A stretch of DNA of 64,000 nt from Bacteroides fragilis NCTC 9343 (GCF_000025985.1 NC_003228.3:3782001-3846000), one strand, 5' to 3'. Numbered from the stretch's first letter, positions 18,109-27,479 are shown. Notes: generated by a model from the sequence alone, not told the origin. Numbers and translations are program-made.

Positions 18109-18687
18109 CTATTCCTGCTTTCCCGACTTTAAATCCTGCAACGCACGGACAGCATCTCTAAACCCTTTTAACCGGTCACCGGTCTTATGATAAATAAAAT
18201 AATCCCCTAAAAAGCCGGCCAGTATCATCACGCACAATACTGTTCTAAAAAGAGGATTGTGCCATATATAGAAAAAAGCGATTATAACGGGAGTGATTAT
18301 CACATACGAAAAAATATAGGTCAGATTCATCAATACCTTATAAGATTGTAACCTTTTATATTGTTGCTCTACATGTTCAGTTACTGTCTTTAAGGTATAT
18401 ATAATCCGAAACATAAGAGTCTGCATGAGCAAAAGCCATATCACCATTCCCAGCAAATACCATGAAATCCAACCTGGAGCTACATTTCTCCAAAAAGTGT
18501 AACACACTATTCCCAGAAAGATACCTAAGACACCGAAAGCCATCTTTTCCACACGCAATTGTTGCTGCAGGTGGGTTTCTTTCTTTGACTGTATCATATC
18601 AATAATTATCTGACGGTTAAGTAATTCATTTTTTTCTACCTGCTCGGACAGTTCTGTCCATTTTTGTTTTAATTCATCCAGTTCCAT
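18109..18687 (-). CDS. Membrane protein paired with an ECF sigma factor
   Basis: A 192-residue protein. The first 45 residues are charged and predicted to form a coiled helix (LDELKQKWTELSEQVEKNEL). Then come two hydrophobic spans (MAFGVLGIFLGIVCYTFW and WISWYLLGMVIWLLLMQTLM), a charged linker, and two more spans (FSYVIITPVIIAFFYIW, VLCVMILAGFLGDYFIY). It starts 10 bp after the sigma factor gene, so the two are cotranscribed. By position it may be an anti-sigma factor, but no zinc-binding anti-sigma motif is visible and the likeness is only positional. Confidence 0.7.
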   Translation of the reverse strand: MELDELKQKWTELSEQVEKNELLNRQIIIDMIQSKKETHLQQQLRVEKMAFGVLGIFLGIVCYTFWRNVAPGWISWYLLGMVIWLLLMQTLMFRIIYTLKTVTEHVEQQYKRLQSYKVLMNLTYIFSYVIITPVIIAFFYIWHNPLFRTVLCVMILAGFLGDYFIYHKTGDRLKGFRDAVRALQDLKSGKQE

Positions 18688-18697
18688 GTTCCTTTAT

Positions 18698-19171
18698 TTA
18701 TTGGTTCGACATCTTTTTTAATTTATCTTTGATCCGATGCAACTTGACAGCTACTGTATTTCGGTTACTTCCGGTAATGGATGCTATTTCGTCATAACTA
18801 TTTTCATCCAGCCATAGCAGGACAAGCATCCGTTCATATCGGTCGAGTTGACATATCAACTGATACATCTCTTTTAAAGAATCATTGCGCAAACAGTCAT
18901 CATACACTCCGATATCCACGCTCAATGGTACATAATCCAGTACTTTCTTTTTCCGTAAATCCGAGATACAAGTATTTAAAGCTACGCGATATATCCAGGT
19001 AGACAATTTACTTTCATACCTGAATTTAGGATAAGAACACCATAAGTTGACTACTACTTCCTGATAAAGATCGTTCAAATCTTCCTGATTGGAGGCATAC
19101 ATAAAACAGACTTTATATATCAGCGCTTTGTGTTCAGTCAGTAGGTCTATAAAATCTTTTTCTATTTCCAT
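18698..19171 (-). CDS. ECF-type RNA polymerase sigma factor
   Basis: A 157-residue sigma-70-family protein lacking regions 1 and 3. Region 2 is seen in DLNDLYQEVVVNLWCSYPKF and TWIYRVALNTCISDLRKKK (residues 31-76). Region 4, with its helix-turn-helix, is in DENSYDEIASITGSNRNTVA (residues 122-141). It probably directs transcription of a stress or envelope regulon and may control its own operon. It is followed by a membrane partner gene. About 800 bp with no sound gene lie upstream. Confidence 0.9.
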   Translation of the reverse strand: MEIEKDFIDLLTEHKALIYKVCFMYASNQEDLNDLYQEVVVNLWCSYPKFRYESKLSTWIYRVALNTCISDLRKKKVLDYVPLSVDIGVYDDCLRNDSLKEMYQLICQLDRYERMLVLLWLDENSYDEIASITGSNRNTVAVKLHRIKDKLKKMSNQ

Positions 19172-19360
19172 GTTTTTTGTCTCTTTTAATCCATTAGTCG
19201 ATAAAACCAGAAAATAGTTTCAGCAAAAAAGAAATAAATTAAAGTGGAAGATAAAGGTGGAATATAAATAGCCTCAAAACAGCATCTCCCACTAGGATAG
19301 GCATCTTGTAATCAACAACATACATCCTGAAAGGTGGAAGATGGAAGATCGAAAATCATT

Positions 19361-19391
19361 TTTCGGGTTCTTCTTCAAATTTAGTGGTAAA
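19361..19391. repeat. Imperfect inverted repeat, left arm
   Basis: TTTCGGGTTCTTCTTCAAAT and the following TTTAGTGGTAAA match the reverse complement of 19846-19877 with a 3-bp gap and a few mismatches. The two arms face each other across about 460 bp. Confidence 0.5.
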
Positions 19392-19395
19392 TTCT

Positions 19396-19632
19396 TTATT
19401 TCTTTATTTTCAAGTTGATAATTGTCCTTTTTGCTTGCTTTAATAAGAAAAGACAGACACCGGCTGAATAAGATAGCTCAAGTTTCGGAAATGAGTTTAC
19501 GCCGTCTGAACCGGTATCTTCATCCTTATACCTTTTTTCAATTAACATTGTTAACGCCTTTTGCGGATTGTCAGGTTCTTGTGCGCAAATAACAAGTCTT
19601 TTGCATTTAAAGAACTTTTTATTCACATCCAA
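19396..19632 (-). CDS. Doubtful 78-residue open frame
   Basis: An open frame begins at a TTG (no ATG before residue 29) and encodes a basic, Cys-containing peptide (KKFFKCKRLVICAQEPDNP near the start, ending LKIKK). A TAA lies in frame a short way upstream. No family is recognised. It lies inside a gap flanked by inverted repeats and may be a gene remnant or chance. Confidence 0.2.
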   Translation of the reverse strand: MDVNKKFFKCKRLVICAQEPDNPQKALTMLIEKRYKDEDTGSDGVNSFPKLELSYSAGVCLFLLKQAKRTIINLKIKK

Positions 19633-19641
19633 AGAACAAGC

Positions 19642-19658
19642 TTTAACACTGTGTTAAA
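19642..19658. promoter_or_regulatory. Palindrome TTTAACAC-T-GTGTTAAA
   Basis: A perfect 8-bp inverted repeat about a single central T, with outer AAGC/GCTT half-matches. It could be an operator or a small hairpin; nothing else identifies it. Confidence 0.3.
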
Positions 19659-19845
19659 ACAAAGCTTTTGAGGACAGAAATCTTACTTTTTAAAGATATT
19701 GATTTTCAGACAGTTTAGTCTAAGATTAGCTTCTTCACCTCACGGATGGACTCTTCGGGCGAAAGCCGGGATACCTGCTTTTTTGTCAACTATAAACGAG
19801 GGCTTACACTTCCGAAAACTGAATTAGATTCCATGAGTAAAAGAA

Positions 19846-19918
19846 AACTTACCACCAAATTTGAAGAACCATTTTTCGTAGGAGAAGTATGTTTTATAAA
19901 GACAATATTTCTCCTACG
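19846..19918. repeat. Imperfect inverted repeat, right arm, with adjoining hairpin
   Basis: ACTTACCACCAAATTTGAAG and the bases after it mirror 19361-19391. Directly after it a 10-bp perfect hairpin stem (CGTAGGAGAA at 19877-19886, TTCTCCTACG at 19909-19918) encloses 22 nt. Together these look like the edge of a decayed or mobile unit. Confidence 0.45.
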
Positions 19919-19987
19919 GATACTTTAAAGCATCACACATTTCCCGGAAATTGGTCAAATCATTTCTCCGGATACAAGATAATCAGG

Positions 19988-20149
19988 CTACTTGTTTATA
20001 CAAGCTATCTCAATGGCCAGCTCTTTATATTTCTTAGTAGTATTGACCAACGAACTGCCTACATAAAACAAAAACACCAGACTGACAATGGTCATCAATG
20101 TTCCTATCATGGCGAAACGACTTTTTTGCTGTAATTCTTCTCTACTCAT
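19988..20149 (-). CDS. 53-residue single-span membrane peptide (paralog B)
   Basis: A complete frame from ATG at 20149 to TAG at 19988: MSREELQQKSRF, a hydrophobic span (AMIGTLMTIVSLVFLFYVG) and a polar tail ending AIEIACINK. It matches the peptide at 17818-17979 in length, charge layout and several aligned residues (EL-Q, F, I, TL). A perfect -7 box (TATCTTTG, 20186-20179 read leftward) lies about 30 bp upstream, supporting a real gene. The pair brackets the sigma factor region. Function unknown. Confidence 0.6.
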   Translation of the reverse strand: MSREELQQKSRFAMIGTLMTIVSLVFLFYVGSSLVNTTKKYKELAIEIACINK

Positions 20150-20178
20150 AGGGGGATACTCTTTTAATTTGGGTATGA

Positions 20179-20186
20179 CAAAGATA
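20179..20186 (-). promoter_or_regulatory. Promoter -7 box of the 53-residue peptide gene
   Basis: TATCTTTG read leftward is an exact match to TAnnTTTG, 30 bp upstream of the ATG. No clear -33 TTTG is present at the expected distance. Confidence 0.45.
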
Positions 20187-20231
20187 GCGGCAAGAATTTA
20201 CGTTCTTTTTACAGGCTTGTGACAACGTTGT

Positions 20232-21251
20232 TTAATCTCTCAACTTCTTCACCCAACCGGGAATAATGATAGCACCTATCAGCAAATACATATAATAAGT
20301 AATAATCCGCCAAACGAAAGCAACGACCAAAGCCATACCTGCCACATCAAAAAAATCGGCATAATATTCACGAAACATATATTCGCTTACTCCGCTTCCA
20401 CCGGGAGTAGGGCTGATAGTCATCACTACCCATAGAATCAGCTGACGCACAAAAGCCAACAGTTGGCTACCCGAAGTAGTAAAGGCTATCAGCAAAGCAT
20501 TGACTACCAGATAACGTGAAGTCCAAGCCAAGCAAGTAATCCCAAAAGCTTTCAACCAAAAGGTAAAAGACTTCTGACTCATCTCTCTGGAACTTAATAC
20601 CAGATTGTCCGTAAGTGTTTCGATGGCCTTGTGCCAACGGCGAAGCAGTGGCAAGCGGAAAATAGTGAGCAACAAACGTTTTACCCATTCCGGACGGCGG
20701 AACAATGCAAGATATAACAGGAAAGTCCAAATCGTAACGACTCCATAGACCAGAAAAAACAGTACCTCTATTCCCGAAGATAGAATCGCCACATTACCAA
20801 ACAGATCATCGAATGAAAATAGAAGTAAAGCAAACGGACAGGCCAATACAAGAAATAGCTCATCCAGAAACAGGCAGGAGATAGTCAAAGCTGTACTGCG
20901 TCCGGCATTAATGCCTTCTTTATTCAAAAATAACACGATCAGGCTACTCCCTCCCACGGCAGAAGGAGTCACTGCCGATGTAAATTCACAAAGCATATTT
21001 ACCCGGAATGCCTGACGCCAAGTTAATTCCCGGTCAGTAATAAAGCGGAAACGCCACATCAGCCCACCGTCTCGTCCAAACATAAAAAGTACGGCAAGTA
21101 GCAATCCGCCTACCAGACGCCAAGAGAAACGAATGCCACTGAAAAGTTCCGGATTGAACTCCCAGTAGAACAACCACCCCACCACCGACAGCCCTATCAG
21201 GACGGGAAGCAGGATATAGCCGGTTTTAAAGGTTTTAATAGAATCTGACAT
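20232..21251 (-). CDS. Flippase-like integral membrane protein (LPG synthase TM/UPF0104 family)
   Basis: A protein of 339 residues from the ATG at 21251 (MSDSIKTFKTGYILLPVLIG). About eight hydrophobic spans are visible, and the motif EFTSAVTPSAVGGSSLIVLFL (with its mate SPTPGGSGVSEYMFREYY near residue 285) is typical of this family. Such proteins form the membrane domain of lysyl-phosphatidylglycerol synthases or act alone near glycosyltransferases. The frame is open to 21272 but the extra start is a TTG. It starts 30 bp after the GT4 gene; the two form an operon, hinting at glycolipid synthesis or transport. Confidence 0.85.
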   Translation of the reverse strand: MSDSIKTFKTGYILLPVLIGLSVVGWLFYWEFNPELFSGIRFSWRLVGGLLLAVLFMFGRDGGLMWRFRFITDRELTWRQAFRVNMLCEFTSAVTPSAVGGSSLIVLFLNKEGINAGRSTALTISCLFLDELFLVLACPFALLLFSFDDLFGNVAILSSGIEVLFFLVYGVVTIWTFLLYLALFRRPEWVKRLLLTIFRLPLLRRWHKAIETLTDNLVLSSREMSQKSFTFWLKAFGITCLAWTSRYLVVNALLIAFTTSGSQLLAFVRQLILWVVMTISPTPGGSGVSEYMFREYYADFFDVAGMALVVAFVWRIITYYMYLLIGAIIIPGWVKKLRD

Positions 21252-21280
21252 AATGGAGGAAGAGAGTTTCAATGATAATC

Positions 21281-22432
21281 TTATTTATTTCCGTTTCGCT
21301 TTATCAACCGGTTATAACGATCGTACACTTCACCGGCCACGTCTTCCCATGACCGGGCAATAGTTCGTGATGCCTCCTCTCCCACCTGTTTTATTATAGC
21401 AGTACTGCATAATATTTCACGTATGCGATTGGAATAAGCCTCTGTGCTATTGGGACTCAGAAAACCATTTACCGAATCGGAGATTATTTCCGAAGCGGTA
21501 GAATCCCTGATCAATACCGAAGGAGTGCCCAATGCAGCCGCTTCACGTATCACCAGCGGAGCGTTATCGTACAAAGAAGGAAACAGAAACAGATCGGCAG
21601 CAACATAATAGCGTTTCAAGATCTCGCGTTCCACAATACTACCTACAAAAGACACTTTGGAAGCCAATCCCAGTTCCACAACCTTTTGTTTCAATTCATG
21701 GCTTGCATAGCCTGAACCGACAAAGTACATCCGAAAAGGTATATCAGACAAACGGACAAGCGAATCGAGCAAAAAACCGAGATTTTTCTCCCAAATATGT
21801 TGACCGACAAAAAGAAACATAAACTCCCCGGAACGGATACCTAAAGTCCTCCGAGCCTCCTGCCGGACAGATTGGAGAAAAGGCGTACCTGCAAAATCAT
21901 TTCCGTTATCCACCACTTCTATCCTGCCCTTATACCCATACTCCCGCAACGTCTCTTCGACAGCTGCCTGGGGAATCCACACTTCATCCGCAGCTTCGTA
22001 AAAACGAATCACCTTTCTTATCAGATAGTTCACCAACAGACGGGAAGGAATAGCCCTCTCAAAATCCGCCCGGTACTTGGAGTGAAACGTAGCTACAATC
22101 GGAACATGCTGTTCTCTGGCAATCTGCATGGCCAGTGCTCCCGAAGAAAAGGGACAATGGGCATGTACCAGCTCGAATGAAAGCCGGCTGATACGCTCGT
22201 GAAAAGGCCAATCGATGCGCGGAAAACCCAGTCTATAAGGCTTTCTCATAGGAATGGGAACAGATGAATAGCGGTAAACCGGATATTCTTCCGCATCTCT
22301 CGCATCAGGTGACTTAGGAGTCACCACACAAACATTCCCCGCCTTCCTATGCAGCCAGTAGGCATAGTTCTGTGTAGTAAGTGATACCCCATCCATGATC
22401 GGAGGGAAACAATCATTAAAAAGACCTATCAT
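21281..22432 (-). CDS. Glycosyltransferase family 4
   Basis: A 383-residue GT-B fold enzyme. The N-terminal acceptor domain opens MIGLFNDCFPPIMDGVSLTT and includes FELVHAHCPFSSGALAMQIA. The C-terminal domain holds FLFVGQHIWEKNLGFLLDSL and the retaining-enzyme E-x7-E region (DLFLFPSLYDNAPLVIREAA). The closest known types are diacylglycerol glucosyl- or mannosyltransferases (SqdX/MgtA-like), so the acceptor may be a lipid, but this is inference. First gene of a two-gene operon with the flippase-like protein. Confidence 0.88.
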   Translation of the reverse strand: MIGLFNDCFPPIMDGVSLTTQNYAYWLHRKAGNVCVVTPKSPDARDAEEYPVYRYSSVPIPMRKPYRLGFPRIDWPFHERISRLSFELVHAHCPFSSGALAMQIAREQHVPIVATFHSKYRADFERAIPSRLLVNYLIRKVIRFYEAADEVWIPQAAVEETLREYGYKGRIEVVDNGNDFAGTPFLQSVRQEARRTLGIRSGEFMFLFVGQHIWEKNLGFLLDSLVRLSDIPFRMYFVGSGYASHELKQKVVELGLASKVSFVGSIVEREILKRYYVAADLFLFPSLYDNAPLVIREAAALGTPSVLIRDSTASEIISDSVNGFLSPNSTEAYSNRIREILCSTAIIKQVGEEASRTIARSWEDVAGEVYDRYNRLIKRNGNK

Positions 22433-22696
22433 TGTATTCCATTATCTGTTTGCAAAGAAACAGCTTACGTATTACAATTGTTTGACGGAAGTATGACGAG
22501 AGTGTTCTTCTGCAAGAGATAACGGGTTCCCATCTCCTCTGATCCGTCCGTCTTCTAAATTCCTTGCTTACAGCCTTCTTCCTTTATTCTGTACGATACT
22601 GTCAGTTTTTTCCTTATTTTTGCCCGAAAAGTGAAGATAAGCCGCACTTTGGCATAAAAAATGAACGAGTTCATTTTATTCTGCCCTCAGTTTGCT

Positions 22697-22704
22697 TATC
22701 TTTG
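22697..22704 (+). promoter_or_regulatory. Promoter -7 box of the mannosidase operon
   Basis: TATCTTTG matches TAnnTTTG and lies 31 bp before the GH92 ATG. The expected -33 position holds only ATTT. The rest of the 300-bp gap between the divergent genes shows nothing else clear. Confidence 0.5.
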
Positions 22705-22734
22705 TCACAAAAATAATTTATCAAGGTCATTGCT

Positions 22735-24918
22735 ATGAAGTTCAAATCAACCTTTATGACTGCATGTCTGGGGATCGGTCTTTGCACCTCCTGCACTCCC
22801 GAAACTCCGACAGCACCCCAAGACTACACTCAGTACGTAAACACCTTTATCGGAGCAGCCGACAACGGTCACACCTTCCCGGGTGCTTGCCTGCCTTTCG
22901 GGCTGATCCAGGCAAGTCCGGAAACCAACGCCATCGGATGGCAATATTGCTCCGGATACAATTATCAGGATTCGCTGATCTGGGGATTCTCACAGACTCA
23001 CCTCAACGGCACCGGTTGCATGGATCTGGGTGATCTACTGGTAATGCCTGTCACCGGGCAGAGAGTTCGGGACGACTATAAAAGCGGATTTTCTAAAAAG
23101 ACAGAAAGCGCTACTCCGGGCTACTATACCGTAGAACTCGATAAATATAAGGTAAAAGCAGAACTGACCGCTACGGATCATGTAGCCCTGCATCGTTACA
23201 CTTATCAGAATGCCGACTCGGCTTCATTGCTACTTGACTTACAACACGGCTTGGTATGGAATCCCCAACAATACAAATCGCATGTCAAAGCCTGTGAAAT
23301 CAACTGGGAAGATGCTCAAACACTGACCGGACACGTACGTAGCAGTGTATGGGTAAACCAAGATTTGTATTTTGTCATGAAATTCAATAAACCGGTGACC
23401 GACTCCATCTATCTGCCGATGGAAGAGACGGAAAAAGGAAAACGCCTGATCATGAGCTTCGACATGAAACCGGACGAACAGTTGCTGATGAAAGTCGCTA
23501 TCTCCACAGTCGGTGTAGACGGTGCCCATAAGAATATGGAGAAAGAATTGGCTGACTGGGACTTCGACGGGACAAGACAAAAAGCAAAAGACAGCTGGAA
23601 CAGTTACCTGAGCCGCATCGAGGTAACAGGTACTCCGGATGAATTGGAGAATTTCTATACCAGTTTCTACCACGCACTGATACAACCTAATAATATTGCT
23701 GACGTGGACGGAAGATACCGCAATGCCAAAGATTCGATTGTAAAATCCTCATCAGGCGTTTATTACTCTACTTTTTCAATTTGGGATACCTACCGAGCCG
23801 CCCATCCTTTCTATACTCTGGCCGTACCCGAACGAGTAGACGGCTTTATCAATTCGATGATCGAACAAAATCAGGCACAAGGCTATTTACCCGTCTGGAC
23901 CTTATGGGGTAAAGAAACGAATACGATGATCGGTAACCACTCGGTTTCGGTTATTGCCGAAGCCTACAAGAAAGGTTTCCGCGGCTTTGATGCCGAGAAA
24001 GCATTCGATGCCATCAAACAGACACTGACCGTTTCACATCCGAAATCGGACTGGGAAATTTATATGAAATACGGCTACTACCCGACAGACAAAGTAGATG
24101 CCGAATCGGTTTCACGCACCCTCGAATCGGTTTACGATGATTATGCCGCAGCTACCATGGCCGGGTTAATGGGTAAAAAAGAAGATGCGGAATACTTCGG
24201 GAAACGTTCGGAATTCTACAAGAACCTATTCGATAAAGAAACACAGTTTATGCGCCCGCGTTATGCCGACGGACGTTGGAAGACTCCTTTCAATCCCAGT
24301 GATCTGGCACATGCAGAAAGCCGTGGGGGCGATTATACAGAAGGAAATGCCTGGCAATATACCTGGCATGTCCAGCACGATGTACCGGGATTGATCGAAC
24401 TGTTTGGCGGTAAAGAAGTTTTCCTCAACAAACTGGATTCATTGTTTACTATCGAACTGAAAGGAAGCGGACTGGCCGACGTAACCGGACTGATCGGTCA
24501 ATATGCTCACGGTAACGAACCAAGTCATCACGTCACTTTCTTGTACGCACTGGCCGGAAAGCCGGAACGCACTCAGGAGCTGATCCGTGAAATCTTCGAT
24601 ACCCAATACAAAAACAAACCTGACGGGCTCTGCGGCAATGACGACTGCGGACAGATGTCGGCTTGGTATATGTTCAATGCCATGGGATTCTATCCGGTCG
24701 ATCCGGTGAGCGGACATTATGTGTTCGGTGCTCCGCAGATGCCTAAAATTGTTCTCCATCTGCCGGATGGTAAAACGTTTACGGTCATTGCCGAAAATTT
24801 ATCGAAAGAACATAAATATATCGACAGTATCACACTGAATGGTGAACCCTATACTAAAAACTACATTTCACATGAAAATATCGTGAAGGGAGGTACACTG
24901 GTGTACAAAATGAAATAA
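22735..24918 (+). CDS. GH92 alpha-mannosidase, lipoprotein
   Basis: A 727-residue exo-acting alpha-mannosidase of family GH92, which is greatly expanded in gut Bacteroides for trimming host N-glycans. Lipobox LGIGLCTSC with lipid Cys20. Family hallmarks: VNTFIGAADNGHTFPGACLP near residue 35, SIWDTYRAAHPFY near 350, the region GNEPSHHVTFLYALAG near 590, and GNDDCGQMSAWYMFNAMGFY near 635, which carries catalytic-region acids. GH92 enzymes are Ca-dependent and inverting; linkage preference cannot be read. It is followed after 23 bp by a dipeptidyl peptidase on the same transcript. Confidence 0.95.
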   Translation: MKFKSTFMTACLGIGLCTSCTPETPTAPQDYTQYVNTFIGAADNGHTFPGACLPFGLIQASPETNAIGWQYCSGYNYQDSLIWGFSQTHLNGTGCMDLGDLLVMPVTGQRVRDDYKSGFSKKTESATPGYYTVELDKYKVKAELTATDHVALHRYTYQNADSASLLLDLQHGLVWNPQQYKSHVKACEINWEDAQTLTGHVRSSVWVNQDLYFVMKFNKPVTDSIYLPMEETEKGKRLIMSFDMKPDEQLLMKVAISTVGVDGAHKNMEKELADWDFDGTRQKAKDSWNSYLSRIEVTGTPDELENFYTSFYHALIQPNNIADVDGRYRNAKDSIVKSSSGVYYSTFSIWDTYRAAHPFYTLAVPERVDGFINSMIEQNQAQGYLPVWTLWGKETNTMIGNHSVSVIAEAYKKGFRGFDAEKAFDAIKQTLTVSHPKSDWEIYMKYGYYPTDKVDAESVSRTLESVYDDYAAATMAGLMGKKEDAEYFGKRSEFYKNLFDKETQFMRPRYADGRWKTPFNPSDLAHAESRGGDYTEGNAWQYTWHVQHDVPGLIELFGGKEVFLNKLDSLFTIELKGSGLADVTGLIGQYAHGNEPSHHVTFLYALAGKPERTQELIREIFDTQYKNKPDGLCGNDDCGQMSAWYMFNAMGFYPVDPVSGHYVFGAPQMPKIVLHLPDGKTFTVIAENLSKEHKYIDSITLNGEPYTKNYISHENIVKGGTLVYKMK

Positions 24919-24941
24919 CCAATTATAAACTCAAAACTACA

Positions 24942-27479
24942 ATGGACAAAAAGTTACTGATGATGGCGCTGTTGATAACAACAGGACTTGCCACACATGC
25001 ACAGGAGAAGCTGACCCGCTATCAGGTGAGGAATGCCATTACGGTGCGTACTCCGATCATGAACGATAGCATCAACCCGAAAGGAGAAAAACACACAGCC
25101 AAAGCATTGCTACAAACACCGGTAGTACTCGACCTTGCCAATGCACCGACTCAAATGACAGCTGCCGATACAGCCGGTCTGGTCACCTTCGCGAAAGCTG
25201 ATAAAGACAATCTGCTTTACCTGATCAAAACCCAACTGCGTGCCGAACGCTTTATGAAAGGTAAACTGAAAGTGACCTCTCCGGTCAGATGGGAGCTTTT
25301 CATTAATGGTGAATCGAAGATGGTAAAGGATGCTTCGGAAGACAGCATCTCTAAAGCAGCAACCAAAGAGGTCGCTTTACGCCTCGAACCCGAAATGGAT
25401 TATGAAATAGCCATCAAACTGCTTTCGACTCCGGACGACAAAACCGTACCTTCACTGAAATGCGAACTGGTAAAAGATGACAAATTCAAAGAAGTGGCAT
25501 GCAGCACCGATCCTGAACAGAAACATCGTTTCTCACTCGATAACACAGTATACGGTAACCGTGCCATAGCTGTTTCCGTATCACCGGACGGAAAATATCT
25601 GCTAACCCGTTATTGGGATAACCATTCGCTGAAACGTTCGCGCACTTATTGTGAACTGACCGAACTGAAAACAGGAAAAGTGCTGCTCACTAATCTAAGA
25701 GATGGTATGCGATGGATGCCGAAAAGTAATAAACTGTATTATACAGTAGTGGCTCCGGAAGGAAATGACGTTATCACTCTCGATCCTGTCACACTGAAAG
25801 AAGAAGTTCTTTTGCGAGGTATCCCCGAGCAGGGATTCAGTTGGTCGCCCAACGAGGACTTCCTGATATACTATCCCCGTGAAGAAGGTGTAAAAGATGA
25901 AGGTCCGTTGAAACGTATTGTCAGCCCGGCAGACCGTATCCCCAATACACGCGGACGCAGCTTCCTGGCCAGATATGACATCGCCAGCGGAACATCAGAA
26001 CGGCTCACTTACGGTAATCACAGCACTTATATGCAGGACATTTCACCGGATGGTAAATATCTGCTTTACAGCAGTTCAAAGGAGAATATCACGCAACGTC
26101 CTTTCTCTTTGAGCTCTTTGTTTCAGGTAAATCTTGAAACATTGGCCGTCGACACACTGTTCTTCGAAGACCGATTCCTCGGAGGAGCCAGCTACTCACC
26201 GGACGGTAAGCAATTGCTATTGACGGCAAGCCCGGAAGCTTTTGACGGTATCGGTAAGAATTGCGGCAACCACCCTATCGCCAATGACTTCGACTCTCAG
26301 GCATTTATCATGGATCTGGCTACCCGTAAAATCGATCCGATCACCAAAGAATTCAATCCGTCTGTCAACTTCCTGCAATGGAACAAGGGTGACGGTTGCA
26401 TCTACTTCAGCACCAATGATGAAGATTGCCGGAATATCTATCGCTATTCACCCAAAGATCGTAAGTTTGAAAAGCTGAACCTGGAGACTGATGTCACCAG
26501 TGCATTTGCCATGTCGGAAAACAATCCGTCATTGGCTGCTTATATCGGACAGGGATGCTACAATGCAGGAGTCGCTTATGTATACGACCTGAAAAAGAAA
26601 ACCTCTCGACTGATAGCCGACCCGATGAAACCGACTCTGGAGAGAATTGAACTGGGCGAAATGAAACCCTGGAACTTCACAGCTTCAGACGGAACAGAGA
26701 TCAAAGGGATGATGTGTCTGCCGCCTTCATTCGACCCGAACAAGAAATATCCTCTAATTGTGTACTATTACGGAGGAACGACTCCCACAGAACGGGGGAT
26801 CAGTAATCCGTACTGCGCACAGTTGTTTGCTTCACGCGACTACGTGGTATATGTTATCCAGCCGAGCGGAACAATCGGATTCGGACAGGAGTTTTCAGCA
26901 CGCCATGTCAATGCCTGGGGCAAACGTACTGCGGACGACATCATTGAAGGTACCAAACAGTTCTGCAAGGAACACCCGTTCGTGAATGATAAAAAAATCG
27001 GTTGTCTCGGTGCATCTTACGGTGGATTCATGACACAATACCTCCAGACTCAGACGGATATTTTCGCCGCCGCAGTTTCACATGCCGGTATCAGCAATGT
27101 GACCAGTTATTGGGGTGAAGGCTATTGGGGATACGGTTATAATGCCATAGCGGCAGCCGACAGTTATCCCTGGAACAATCCGGAACTGTTCACCAAACAA
27201 GGTTCGCTCTTCAACGCCGATAAAATAAACACCCCGCTTCTGTTGTTGCACGGCACCGTAGATACCAACGTACCTATCGGTGAAAGCATCCAGCTATTCA
27301 ATGCTCTGAAAATATTGGGTAAAACAGTAGAGTTCATCACTGTAGATGGAGAAAACCACTTTATTGCCGACTATCCGAAACGCATGCAATGGCATAACAG
27401 TATTATGGCATGGTTTGCCCGCTGGTTGCAGGATAGTCCTCAGTGGTGGGAAGATATGTATCCGGAACGTCATTTATAA
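24942..27479 (+). CDS. Dipeptidyl peptidase IV-like S9 serine peptidase
   Basis: An 845-residue secreted peptidase: signal peptide (MDKKLLMMALLITTGLATHA), then an N-terminal beta-propeller (VSPDGKYLLTRYW, DISPDGKYLLYSSSKEN, SYSPDGKQLLLT) and an S9 alpha/beta-hydrolase domain. The catalytic triad is Ser in GCLGASYGGFMTQYL (about 691), Asp in LLLHGTVDTNVPI (about 773) and His in ENHFIADYPKR (about 806). The family removes X-Pro dipeptides or prolyl tripeptides from peptide N-termini, in or near the periplasm. Paired with a glycosidase, it suits the use of host glycoproteins. Confidence 0.93.
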   Translation: MDKKLLMMALLITTGLATHAQEKLTRYQVRNAITVRTPIMNDSINPKGEKHTAKALLQTPVVLDLANAPTQMTAADTAGLVTFAKADKDNLLYLIKTQLRAERFMKGKLKVTSPVRWELFINGESKMVKDASEDSISKAATKEVALRLEPEMDYEIAIKLLSTPDDKTVPSLKCELVKDDKFKEVACSTDPEQKHRFSLDNTVYGNRAIAVSVSPDGKYLLTRYWDNHSLKRSRTYCELTELKTGKVLLTNLRDGMRWMPKSNKLYYTVVAPEGNDVITLDPVTLKEEVLLRGIPEQGFSWSPNEDFLIYYPREEGVKDEGPLKRIVSPADRIPNTRGRSFLARYDIASGTSERLTYGNHSTYMQDISPDGKYLLYSSSKENITQRPFSLSSLFQVNLETLAVDTLFFEDRFLGGASYSPDGKQLLLTASPEAFDGIGKNCGNHPIANDFDSQAFIMDLATRKIDPITKEFNPSVNFLQWNKGDGCIYFSTNDEDCRNIYRYSPKDRKFEKLNLETDVTSAFAMSENNPSLAAYIGQGCYNAGVAYVYDLKKKTSRLIADPMKPTLERIELGEMKPWNFTASDGTEIKGMMCLPPSFDPNKKYPLIVYYYGGTTPTERGISNPYCAQLFASRDYVVYVIQPSGTIGFGQEFSARHVNAWGKRTADDIIEGTKQFCKEHPFVNDKKIGCLGASYGGFMTQYLQTQTDIFAAAVSHAGISNVTSYWGEGYWGYGYNAIAAADSYPWNNPELFTKQGSLFNADKINTPLLLLHGTVDTNVPIGESIQLFNALKILGKTVEFITVDGENHFIADYPKRMQWHNSIMAWFARWLQDSPQWWEDMYPERHL

